From Glandiceps talaboti (taxonomy: Eukaryota > Hemichordata > Enteropneusta > Spengelidae), in NCBI RefSeq assembly GCF_964340395.1, contig NC_135560.1, positions 6,677,598-6,741,597 on the forward strand: 64,000 nt of DNA, in the 5' to 3' direction. A program made the translations under genes and the position numbers. The notes beneath the pieces were generated by a model that searched no databases, was not told the DNA's origin, and saw nothing but the letters and a program-made list of their open reading frames with translations. Below are positions 52,734 through 64,000 of this stretch, in pieces; within the stretch, counting starts at the first letter, position 1, and every line of letters starts with the position of its first letter.

Positions 52734-53418
52734 CGTGACAATCGTAGCTGTTGATGACTGTCCACACAGATAATATGTTGTGTTCCACACACGGTTCACA
52801 GTCGATGATTGGTGTTAAGCTTGCAATCATGGGATAGAGTTCAGAATTTCTCCATCTAAGACTTCAGCAGTAAGCCTATACGTTACAGCCTAGTCTCAGG
52901 TTCCTGTGTCGACGGACTGTTTATATTGTTCTGTATACAGTAGACTTGTTTACCACAAAATTCAGCATCTCGTAGCCTAATATGTTAATTTTCTACTAAC
53001 TAATTTACATTTAACGAAACAACCTGGTAGATGTTATGATCCAAAATATCGTATATCGGAATTATGGGAACAAAATCTAACATTTTGGCATTGTAACACT
53101 ACTCCTAGCTGATTTACATGCAAGGTAAATACCCCCTGATGTACGTACAAGGTAAACACTTCTTGATTTGCATTATCCTTGACCCTAGGTCAGTGAGTCG
53201 GTTAATAACCATGTCAACATCTTGTGACAGTATACTATCACTTTATCTCTATTTAGAGGATTACAAAGCCATCTGAATGACTTCTGACACACTTGTTATC
53301 AATAACTCTCAATCTTACCACTATAATCAATGATGACAAAGGTTGTAATAAACATTGTAATTCCTCGTAATCGAATGGTCTCCTCGTAAAAAAGATATCT
53401 ATGGCATATGATTATAAA
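52734..53418. other. Non-coding, nothing recognised
   Basis: AT-rich DNA. CAAGGTAAA(T/C)AC occurs twice near 53122 and 53148. Confidence 0.45.
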
Positions 53419-53449
<31 letters not shown>

Positions 53450-53827
53450 TGTATGTATGTATGTATGTATGTATGTATGTATGTATGTATGTATGTATGT
53501 ATGTATGCATGCATGTTTGTATGTATGTATGTATGTATGTATGTATGTATGTATGTATGTATGTATGTATGTATGTATGTATGTATGTATGTATCTATGT
53601 ATGTATGTATGTATGTATGCGTGAATGCATAGATGTATGTGTGCGTGAATGCATAGATGTATGTATGTGTGTATGAATGTACGTATGTATGTATGTACGT
53701 ATGTATGTATGTATGTATGTATGTATGTATGTATGTATGTATGTGTGTGTGCGTGTATGTATGTATGTATGTATGTGTGTGTGCGTGCGTGCATGCGTGC
53801 GTGAGTGCGTGCGTGCGTGCGTGAGTG
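53419..53827. repeat. 400-bp (ATGT)n / (GTGC)n compound array
   Basis: ATGT units with GCATGC, GAATGCATAGATGT and ACGT variants, grading into GT and GTGC units. GTGCGTGAATGCATAGATGT occurs twice at about 53618-53660. Confidence 0.97.
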
Positions 53828-56053
53828 TCTTGCCTAGACTCAGTAAACTTATAACATTAACATTCCGACCATGCAGTGTCGTTTTACAGTGAGTATTGGT
53901 ATTTCCTATTGTATGTAAAGTTGACCCGCGAGCTATATAACATTTGTCCTATAGAACATGTAACGGTATATTTTACATACAGTTTGTAGAGATTGTAATG
54001 ACCGTACATATATATATATGCCTTATCATACCTTGTTTTACTTTTACACTGCAACTGTATGCAAAACTATCATCAATGTCATGTTGTATTCGACAAATAA
54101 ATTTTGTCATTAGGTGACTAGAAAAATGAAAACTTAACTATTTGTTTATGTTATACATGTATACGTTTTTGGAACTTGTGATTGTGGTCTCGGATAAAAG
54201 ATGCTTAAATTGTTTTTAAAAAATAGCTTCTAGGAGTTTCGATAACGTTTCGATAATGGTGCTAAGAGTCACGCCTCATCAACACTGGACGGAGAAGTTT
54301 ACTTCGGCGTCTCGAGTAATTTCCGAGGAATGTCCAGGTATTGCACTGAATAAGAGAGACACTTCAGTTGTGGTGCAGCATCTGTGTTCACACGCGTTGT
54401 GAAGAGTCAAAAGGTTGTTATCCGGTGATGCATTCGACTATTTTTTTTATATTTTCAACAGCAGTGGGTTGAAACGTACATTGTGACATATGTTGAAAAG
54501 TTGATTAATTAACTGCTTGGTTAATGCCCATGGGTGGATTTGCGACAGTCACGTCCTACGCGAGAATAACGTGGCTCGTTTGTCAAACAAGTCGGTGAAG
54601 TGCCGTGTACAAAACTTGACATTTAAACAGTTCCGCTCCAATTTGCTAGCTCTGAACGCCGTCACATGATCGATAGGAACAGCCAACGCTGTGGTACAAG
54701 CTGATAGTTTGTCACTTCTGCCGTGAACGTGAAACACAGTTGACACAAATAACAGGACTTCGAACGCAACGTCCACCTGTTTCGCAGCCTTCATATATCT
54801 CAGACCGGCTAATTGGTAAGTTCATTACAAACCACTTGTAACTGATCACAAACACAAACGTCACAATAAGTTCAAGGCGATGGCTTAGGTAGAATTCAGT
54901 AAAATGTGACTAATTGTTGCAGGAAAGCTTTCTGGCATGTGTATCACTGAAATTACTAGCTTTAGGCGCGAGGGTCAACGTTTCGGAATAGCACGAATAA
55001 ATGTTTTATGGTCCGGTAAACCCCATTTAGTCTTTCTAGGTTCACTTTTTTTGCTGGTATTTGTCTAGCTAGAGATTAGCAAAATAACGACTTTCATGGG
55101 CAGACTTGCAACTAGAATGAACATGAGTGAAAATCAAAACAAAACCCGGTTTTGTCAATTTAAAATAATGGAGCAATAATATCGGTTTTACAACGTTTTC
55201 GCTGCGAGGTGATATTTAATAGTTGGTGGCTCTGACCCACCTGAACCCCATAAAACCTTTATGTTGCTAAAATAAGTTCATACATTGAATGCATCTTCGA
55301 AGGTATGTATAATACCACTCTATCCATGTATAGAAACTACACGCATATGCATAGAGAAATATCACAGATGGCACTTGCCTTATAAACAATGTTCGAGTCA
55401 ACATTTTAATGAATTATTTTATAGTTCAATTGTCATAGCATTTGCAATCGTATGTTTTTATCACGGCAATTGTCATTTTTTTTTGCAAATGTCGTTTTCC
55501 ATTCAACCGAGCAATGAGTGTTATAATAATTGCGTAACGGGTCCCAGAGAGTAACGACCGACCGACTGAAAAAAAACCCTAAAGTACACGGTGTAAAGGT
55601 ATAACCGTTCAGAATTTGATGACATAATCTCACCAGCTTTAACCAGATCTCTTGTCTATTGGATTGTTACACTGAGACATTTCAGTATTCTAAACATTTT
55701 GACATATCAAAAAAATGCATAAAATTCAACTAAATGTGATGTCGAAGTCAATTTATATCCATCCGAATAATTTGCATAATATCAGCATGCTAATTATGTT
55801 ATAATTAACAGCAGGTTACATCGGTCTCTGTGAATATGAGGGTATAATGTATTATGAGATTATTAGGATATCCAATTGTATTGTTTGGACTACTGGGAAA
55901 TTTATGGTTGGACAATTTCACTTGTCATGTTATGATTAACTGGGTGAAATGTCGAAATAAGGCGATTGTTGAGGATCCACCCACGTCATTATGGCGGTTC
56001 CACTCTGAATGTGCCAACCGTACCACAGAACGATCGCCAAACAGGAACACACT
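53828..56053. other. 2.2 kb of non-coding DNA
   Basis: No domain is recognised in any open frame, and there is no repeat match within the window. Confidence 0.45.
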
Positions 56054-56059
56054 TGTTGC

Positions 56060-56092
<33 letters not shown>

Positions 56093-56114
56093 CGTCGTTG
56101 TCGTCGTCGTCGTC

Positions 56115-56145
<31 letters not shown>

Positions 56146-56149
56146 TTAA
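56054..56149. repeat. (GTT)n(GTC)n microsatellite
   Basis: About 31 triplets, GTT interrupted by a central GTC block. Confidence 0.97.
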
Positions 56150-57556
56150 TCGTGTCATATGTGAAATTATCAGTGAATAATAAATACAGAACATTATATC
56201 GTGACAACATCCGACGCTACAGGCTAGTTATATGACACACGTCATATACACTTAAATAAATAAATAAGTAAATAATTGAAATGTTGAATATCGAATTTCT
56301 AGATTGTGTTTTTCCAACGATAGTAGTCTTTATCACATCCTGTCTGACATTTTGCTCCCTCTGACTGGATAAACTACTTACTTCAGCAAATATGTGATGA
56401 TGTATCATTGACGAGGCATTTTCACACACAAACAGTTTTTAATTTATTGAATTTGAAAGATAGAGATAGCAGCTGCAAGGTTTTTTGGGGGATTGCTATA
56501 AATGAAAGAAACTCTACGCGTCATTTTTCTGTTTTCTTTCCTCATTTCACATGAGGACAAATATAAAACAGTTGTTGACTCTGGACACATTGATCTCATT
56601 TACCTATCACACGCATTTGTTATGTTGTTTGTATGTGTTATTATTTCTCATGTACTTCTAAGAACACGAACCATGTAAGGGAATTATTACTAAACAGTTC
56701 TATTGTTGGCTTAATGACATTCGGAAATGATTCTCAATCATAGACATTTGCCGTACAGAATTTACTCTCTTGTATTGTCATATTCAATTTGATTCTATTA
56801 CCTCAGTAATAATTAATAAAAACTAATTCTCTTTAAATGTGTCCCTCTCATTAAGTGTACAGAAATTCATGCATATTAAATAGTATGAGTTTAATTTCGT
56901 CATGATGATTATGCTAATAATATACTTAGATTGCACGGTTTATATTGTACTATCAGCCTGACTATGTCGATTCGAATGATGTGACTGTTAAAGACTCTCA
57001 GTTGATGTGCTATTCATTTTTAGATTTAACCCTGTCGGTATCGACAATTTTCCCGCCAAAAAATAGTGAACACATTTCGTTTTTTTCTGTAAGTTTAAGT
57101 GATTTTTAACCCTCTTTTTTGACAGGAATCACAAACTTTATGTTCATTTTAATTCCTTCCGAATATTTGTTAATTTTATTCATCGTAACTACAAAAATAT
57201 CTTCGAAATTGTTAGGTAACAAACACATTGCGTCGAAGGCTTATAGTGATGTAAAAGACCGCTATGCAGAATTCAGCAACCGACGTATTTCTATATAGGA
57301 GTGGTAGATACCGTATGGTAGAACGAACCGTGTTAAATCGTTCTTTGTCTCATCTGCTATCTGCCATCTCTGTACTTCACAGCAACCATAGTCGTTCTTT
57401 GTAATGTATCTTGTTGTGGACTTATTTTTACCATTTTGTTTCTGCATTTTTTTCTGTGCAAAATGTCATTTTGAAATGGCACAAGCTCAATTTATAAACC
57501 CTTTACTCTACTGAAAATACTTACATAAAACCCAAATCTAATTAAAATATGATATA
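56150..57556. other. Non-coding AT-rich DNA
   Basis: Nothing recognised. Confidence 0.5.
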
Positions 57557-57785
57557 GTGAAAGCGGCTAGATGTCTTTATTTACCTCTATTGCCATCGTG
57601 TTGTATCGTTTGTTTTTTCCGGCTGATCGCCACCTTCCCACATCTGACCCTGTGTAATAGAAATTCTCGTTCAAATCTCACGCTTTTGAGAGGTTTCTTC
57701 AACGAATCAGCACGCCTCTTTTTGACAGGGGGGTGGCACAATACAGTGGAAATAGAGGTAAATAAAGACATCTAGCCGCTTTCAC
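57557..57785. mobile_element. 229-bp MITE with perfect 35-bp inverted repeats
   Basis: The left end GTGAAAGCGGCTAGATGTCT continues through TTATTTACCTCTATT and is mirrored exactly by AATAGAGGTAAATAA and AGACATCTAGCCGCTTTCAC. The interior has no open frame of note and no transposase. A target-site duplication is not evident. The perfect arms imply recent insertion. Confidence 0.88.
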
Positions 57786-59239
57786 CACATCAGATTTTGA
57801 TCAGATTGATAAAACCCAAGATTAATAAACTACATATTTAATACAGTATAATATTAATGTCAATGCATACCTTCTATGATATTACAATTGCGTTCTGGCA
57901 TTGTTAGAACAGTTAATTGCGTAGTATTGACCCCTCGACATTTTTATACGTATAAAAAATTACATCATCAGATCGTTTATAAGTTATATCTGAATACCAG
58001 GTTTGAGTTCAGTCAATTACAAGTGATAATTACGTTTGCTTCAGTAAGTAGAATACTATGAGTGGCTTTTAAATACGCAGCTTAAATCTCGCCCCAAAAA
58101 ACGTATCAACTCAGCTTGTGCCCCTTTAATTTCACCTAGTGGGATGAATAATCCAGATTCTGACTGACGTAGTATACTGTGAACCGTAACGTCATAATAG
58201 GGTTTAGAATGTTAACTTTATTGATACGTTTATCACAATCAATACAATCAGGCTGAGTATTGAAAACTACGAAAAACAGAACAACAAAGACCGTAATCAC
58301 CAATCCATACTGTTCACATCTGCCCCCCCCCCCCCCAATGCATAAAACGACACAGTCATTCTACAAAAGTAATCAAAAGTTAGACGCATTTCTAACCAAT
58401 TTCATATATTAATTATAAGGAAATCCAATTTTTTTGGTATAAATCCAATCGAAATTTGAACACTTCTACTGGTCGGGATAGGTTTTTGATATCTAGCTCG
58501 AGCTCGCTTTCATATTTGACGAATACAAATTTTATCCCTTTGTGGGTGTGAAAATATAAAAAATAAATACGGCGTTTAATCGATTTGTGTACATGAATGA
58601 AAATATACAATATAATTGAGAACTTCTAAAAACGTATTGATTTTTCGAATTCAATTATTCAAACTGTTTGAGGGTGAAAAGGTGGTGCTGACGACGATTG
58701 GGGTCAATTTTAGCAACATGTTTGGGCCTGACATTCGATTACGTGGCAGTTCCCGGCACAGCGCCAAGACCTGTACTTTCACTTGCGCGGTTCAAATCAT
58801 GATCGATAGCTCCCATTATCGGGTCTTATTTTCTAATCTCAATAGATTACTTTAGATCTGGAGCAATTTGTTAACTTGACTTCCTAATGTGAAATGATAG
58901 CAGCAATTTTGACGACATCACATTTTGACGACATCATCACGTCAACTCGGCGGCACCCGTTGTACATGTAAATACGTCGTCACTGCATAATATAATATCT
59001 TGAACTCACTTTACCTGTCTGTAATTGTTCACGTATAATTTATGACACAATTTATTGGATGTGGTTACACTCAAAATTGTAGAGAGAAAAAGATCCGGAA
59101 GAACTTTTATTTAAATATTTTGCCCCCGGACCCTCTGTACATGCTGCCACATCGCTACATACGTTCAACTCTCTTTATATATCTTTTACCCGCATATTAA
59201 AAAAAAATTACTGTATTAGAATAATGAGATTATCGTAAC
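57786..59239. other. Non-coding, nothing recognised
   Basis: A poly-C run lies at 58323-58336. TTTTGACGACATCA is tandemly repeated near 58907-58937. Confidence 0.45.
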
Positions 59240-59591
59240 TGTAATTTTACCCGACTCCATCTAGTTTTTCACTGCCAACCCTAGACTTTTGTTTTTTACG
59301 TATTCGAGAATAAATAATAAAATCTCGAAAATTGTGAAGTCTCGCAAGAAATAGTGGATGCGAAAACTGACATCAACTTAAAAAGAAAATATAAAATTGT
59401 TCTTCCAATCTGTAATGGTTGTACATCTGATGAGAAGAAACCAATGACACAGATACTACATGTAAAACAATGGAAAACATAACGAACTGAACTAGACACT
59501 CACATTTGAAAAAAAAGTATTTAAAAAATAAATAACAAATCTACCTACCCTACCTATTCTAAAATTGAGCGTAATCGGAACCACACAATTT
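59240..59591 (+). repeat. Interspersed repeat family A, copy 2 (uninterrupted)
   Basis: Direct match to 300-955 without element C. It serves as the empty-site reference: GGAAAACATAACGAACTGAAC spans the position where C is inserted in copy 1. It ends CGGAACCACACA followed by a T run. Confidence 0.85.
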
Positions 59592-60069
59592 TTTTTGTTT
59601 GGCCTAAGGCACATTAGGGGACCATTCACGACTGGTACGCTGCCATTTTGGCGGCACCTGTAGCCTGGGTTACGTAAATCAGTATGCCCGAATATAGAAT
59701 TACATGAATAAAACCGAATTGTCGGAGAAACCTATAAAATGAAAACAAATAATAACAAATACATACAATTTTAAAAAACAAGTACTGATAAATGAAGAAA
59801 TAGGATCAGTTTAGATACAACAATGTACCTTATAACAATTTACATAATATGTCGGGTGAAAGAGTGGCGCAATGCATAAAATATTGTTAACTGAAATCGT
59901 CTTCTGCATTGTCGTGTATTACGCAATAATCACCCTTCGTCATATGGTATATGCATAGTTCGATGTATCATTTATATAACAATAGTACTTGTTAAAGTGA
60001 ATTAATTTTTATAATCATCATGCTCTTTGCCCATATTAATAACCCTTTGTTCGACTGTAGAGCTTCATT
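59592..60069. other. Non-coding, nothing recognised
   Basis: AT-rich DNA between copies of families A and B. Includes CGCTGCCATTTTGGCGGCA, a small GC-rich stem. Confidence 0.4.
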
Positions 60070-60705
60070 AACCACAGGGGGGGAGAGCCAGCGAATCAGG
60101 CCCAGACTGTTCAATAAAATATTACCCTCTCCCAATTCTGTCTGGCTAAAAAGTGACCCTCCCTAGGCCTCTATCTCCTTTCTCCATAACATGACCCTTT
60201 AATAGAGAGTTAAAATATGTCAAAAAACATTGTTTAAATGCTGTCAGACATGAAAAAGGACACCAGCCCTAGAATCGATGGTTTAATTTAAAAATCCCAC
60301 CGCTGCCACCACATTGAAAGTTTCAAAGGTATTGGTTATTTCCCAACCAACGGACTGAATTTGTTTAGAATCGGCACTGCATTAACCAATACCTGTGTTT
60401 GGATCGCATTGGCTGAGCTGAAGCCGGAACATTAACTCCGATCAAAATACAAGATGGGCACACTGCCGATATTGTCAGGACCGAGGTCAACATCTCCACT
60501 GTGACAATATCATCCTTACCCAACTGTTCCCGTCTTACTCCTGTGAGACCTACTGTGACTTCTCTCCCCACATCTCACCTTGGCAGTTAATTAATTCACT
60601 ATATTTGCTTGACATGGCATTATGTTACTGTACCTAAACCTAACACTAACCTTAACCCTAACTTATCCTTAATATACCGATGCGGCAGCAGTGGGATGCC
60701 AAAGT
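60070..60705 (+). repeat. Interspersed repeat family B, copy 3
   Basis: Aligns with 29455-30090 over its full length and with 14362-14878 over its first four-fifths. It ends with CTAACCTTAACCCTAACTTA-like telomere-like sequence and GCGGCAGCAGTGGGATGCCAAA-like sequence. All three copies have the same orientation. Confidence 0.85.
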
Positions 60706-63100
60706 CCCCTAAAACTGCAACTTGAAATTAACAGACAATATATAATGAGTTAAAGTAAAATTGCCCCCCCCCCTATCCCCATTTCTAAAATATGACCCGC
60801 TCCCGAGAACCTATTTGTAAAAAGTGACCCCCTCTATTCTCCCGACCCAAGACAAAGTATAAGTGCACTGTATATTGTGTTTCTATTGCCGAAATCACTG
60901 ATTGTTCAACATTTGTTATTGCTAATATAAATTATGTTCGAAATGTTATAGTTCTGGCGTTGTATTCTTACCCAATGGCCAAAATTCAGGCTAATTGCTC
61001 TTGCATCATGTGCGATTGCTCAATGGTCAATTGCAACCCCTTATCATTATCCCCTAACTTTATTTTTTGAGTTTTTGTTTGAATGGTTGTCATGTGATCA
61101 AACTACAGCAGAATCATACAGATTTACAGTGTGTTGACAAACAGTCCGTATCTCTTCCACTACTGTTTACATGTTTACACACGGACATCAAGCCAGTGTA
61201 CACAAAACTTTCAACCACTGGTAGAGAGGTGATTAAGCGTATCGAAATGATTTAACAATCATGTGTATAGTTTTTGGTGAATTTTCAATGGGTAAAGATT
61301 AACAGAAAATCAGAAAATATAATTTGAATAGAAAGTAACACCTTGTTATAATACAACTTTGCATGGTAGAGTACACCATACTCTTCAGAGACGGGTTGTT
61401 TGTTGTAAATTAGGATATATGTATTTAATCAACCCAACAGATTCCCTAAATTTGATTAAAATAACTATAGGTGGGATGGGCACAACTGCAAAATGACCTC
61501 TGAACTTGTAAGAGATGCTTGTCGACCTTTGACCTGTAAGTTGTCAACGTGTTAAGTAGCTAGACGATGTAGAAAATAATGAAAACTGAGCCTGTCAAAC
61601 TGAATTCAGTTTTATCTATACTGACAAAAAGCCGAAAAAGCTGTACTTTGAACTCCACGTACAAGCTAAACGCGAAAGGCAGACCACATTAATAAATAAA
61701 TACAATATATCATGTCAACAGTCCGTGGCTTCAACTTATCCGAGCTTGACGATTCGGCACTAACCGAGAAATAAACATCACGTAGGCCTGAACGACCACA
61801 ATTACATCAACGTATCTCATGGTCACACTTTTAGTGGTTCAAAATAGATAAAACACATTTTATTAACCGTTTCATATTTTATTTATCAATGCAATAATGA
61901 AATACAAACATTTGATTACATAAATTTGCTTTAAATATGAGCATAACGAGGCTATGTATCCCCAAGACACTGCTGTCACGAACGTATGTTTAAGTGTGCA
62001 CGTGCTGGAGAGATGTTCTGGCAATCATTCGAGTACAGTAGAACTTCCAATAAAACCTTCATGATATAGTAATTTCTGCACGTGAATTCATTTCATTTCG
62101 CAGGTACAATAGGCGCCCTCTATCGCCGGTCAACTGAAATGTACATTGGTCCTCTGCAATGGGTCACTGTTTATGCTGTCAGATTTCCCGGCTCACATTT
62201 ATTCTTTGTTAACAGATTTATGATATATTTGACCATAAAATAGAGACAAATATTTCAATAACTCAAATTCTATATTCATAATAGGAGAGACTATACATAT
62301 ATTATTATCGAATGACACTATGGCAAATATAAAATATGAATGAGAACACATTAGTTTTTCGGCTCGTTTGTAGTTTGTTGGGAGGTCTCTCTTGATCACC
62401 ATGAAAGGGCAAAATTCTGCCGATTATGTACAGTCAGCAGTCAATATTTTTAGAGAAAATAGTCTGCGCTGTGCAGAAAAAGGCTAAATATGTCGCCCTA
62501 GGCTTATGATTATTATTAGCGTGTTAAAAAAGTTATGAGATGTGCAAGCCGGCGTTATCCCCGGTCGATGACCTTTTCGATCGAAATGCAATCGAAACGA
62601 ATGCATGCATAACATATATAACATTCATATGAAGCATTAGTTTAGTTTGAGACTCCCAAAACTGTTTCTTAATCACATTTCCAACAGGCGAGAATACAAT
62701 TTTCGCTATGCTGTCATTATTGAAAGCAGATATATCAATACATGTTATGTGGTTATGAAACCCCAGACTGTTATTTCTGGTATGTGATATAGTTAAGCAT
62801 TAACATTACACTGCAGAAGATGTATGTTTTCACAACATGGTTCGCTACAGTAAAATCTATTGCATGTATTTCGTCTTATCCCTGATGATTCAACTCAAGC
62901 CAACAGACGATGCATTAAAATGCCAACCATGGTTTACTCTGAAATGACTTTACGAGATGTTGTACGTAGAGTTATTCCTTTGCGAATCTCCGTCGATCGA
63001 ACATGAGAACATTATCACATACGTAGAAACGGTTAACGCATACTTCTTCTCACTCACTCACTCGCTTTTAAGTTAGTTTGTGTTTCCTTTGAAACTTCGA

Positions 63101-63101
<1 letters not shown>
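60706..63101. other. 2.4 kb of non-coding DNA
   Basis: A pyrimidine-rich patch at 60765-60850 (CCCCCCCCC, AAAGTGACCCCCTC) resembles the start of family B and may be a fragment of it. Nothing else is recognised. Confidence 0.45.
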
Positions 63102-63162
<61 letters not shown>

Positions 63163-63205
63163 AATATAATGTGTGTGTGTATGTATGTGCGTGCGTGTGT
63201 GTCTG
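63102..63205. repeat. (TA)n and (GT)n microsatellites
   Basis: About 29 TA units, then after 12 bp a GTGT/GTAT/GTGC tract. No hammerhead core in the flanks. Confidence 0.95.
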
Positions 63206-64000
63206 TGTAAGTAAACTTTATGGCATATTGCAGTTGTTTGAGAAGTAACAAGGTTAAATTTATCCTCTCTTTTTGAAAATACATGTGGATGGTGCAGATC
63301 TTAATACTTGATTTGCTTCTTGGACTACGACTCCCATGGCGACTAAATATTATTATTATTTGATTAATATTTACATACATGTACATTGAAAAACGATATA
63401 AGTTACGTTAAAGGAAGGTTAAAGAAAAGACAGTTTTAGCTCTCTAAGTCTAAGCCAAAGCACAAGCTTGGTTGTTGTAAATCACTCTCGTTTGCAGACA
63501 ATTAATGGATAATGATCTCCCGCCGAGACAATCATTATCGATCACTTACAGACAAGTGTGTCGTATCTGTTCCTTACACCCGTGTCTACGTCAAACGTAC
63601 TGTCATTGCATCAACGCATGGACGTCTCGGTCGCGTGTCATATGTATACATGTCCATCAGCAAGTGAAAGGTCAGTGCTTCAGAGACGACTCACGCATAT
63701 TGACATGAGATGGTGTTTTTTTTTCTCTGAGAGAGAGAGAGGAAAACACGTGCACGTAGCTACTTCTACCATGAATCATTGAGCTATTTGAGGTAAACAC
63801 AAGGACATTCGGTCCACTCCAATCGAAGGTCAAAGTTCAGATGATTATTACTATATATATACATTTCGTTAAAAGTTAGAAGACAATGTAGACGAAACTG
63901 GTTTGTTCAAAGGTAGGTAGGAAAATGCAAGTGTACTCGAACTCTGATCTGTTCAAAGGTAGGTAAAAAAAATATGGAGGAACTCTACTTTGTTGGAGGA
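63206..64000. other. Non-coding, nothing recognised
   Basis: Small direct repeat TGTTCAAAGGTAGGTA at 63904-63919 and 63950-63965. Otherwise featureless. Confidence 0.45.

Noticed and set aside
57962-57990. CTGATGA on the minus strand as another hammerhead
   Set aside because: No GAAA partner or stem II follows it; the same was found for CTGATGA near 62882 and 25153.

Overview
This is AT-rich, gene-poor animal nuclear DNA. I recognise no intact protein-coding gene. The longest open frames are translations of microsatellites or minisatellites. The organism looks like an invertebrate metazoan, plausibly marine. This rests on non-LTR retrotransposon fragments of animal type, hammerhead ribozyme motifs of the kind known from Penelope-like elements and animal retrozymes, many short foldback/MITE-like elements, telomere-like CCCTAA strings inside an interspersed repeat, and an extreme density of TA, ATGT, CTGT, CT, AAAC and CAACA arrays. 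I cannot name a phylum from sequence alone.

Layout: 0.3-2.3 kb holds repeat family A, interrupted by element C, whose inverted and degenerate copies follow. 2.5-4.2 kb has a C-rich minisatellite, an E-box/octamer repeat cluster and the C-terminal end of a dead L1-like LINE. 6.8-7.3 kb (minus strand) is a decayed reverse transcriptase. 9-20 kb is unique AT-rich DNA with microsatellites and the first copy of family B. 20.2-20.7 kb and 34.3-34.6 kb carry hammerhead motifs between TA arrays. 22.3 and 28.2 kb hold two copies, in opposite orientation, of one MITE family. 25-26.3 kb has a strong palindrome and a ~113-bp satellite. 27.4 kb is a 33-bp minisatellite. 29.5-31.5 kb carries family B copy 2 and family A copy 3. 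Foldback elements lie at 33.5, 44.9 and 57.6 kb. 47.6-49.7 kb is a 36-bp minisatellite that reads as a Thr/Ser/Glu mucin-like repeat on the minus strand but contains frame-breaking units. 51.0 kb has another hammerhead beside a TA array. 59.2-60.7 kb has further copies of families A and B.

The most interesting signal is the set of hammerhead ribozymes. Four sites can be folded by hand into a type I hammerhead with conserved core, short stem III and a closed stem I. Two family members show a compensatory base-pair change in stem I. Three of the four abut long (TA)n arrays. Together they suggest a small, non-autonomous, ribozyme-bearing retroelement family associated with TA microsatellites.
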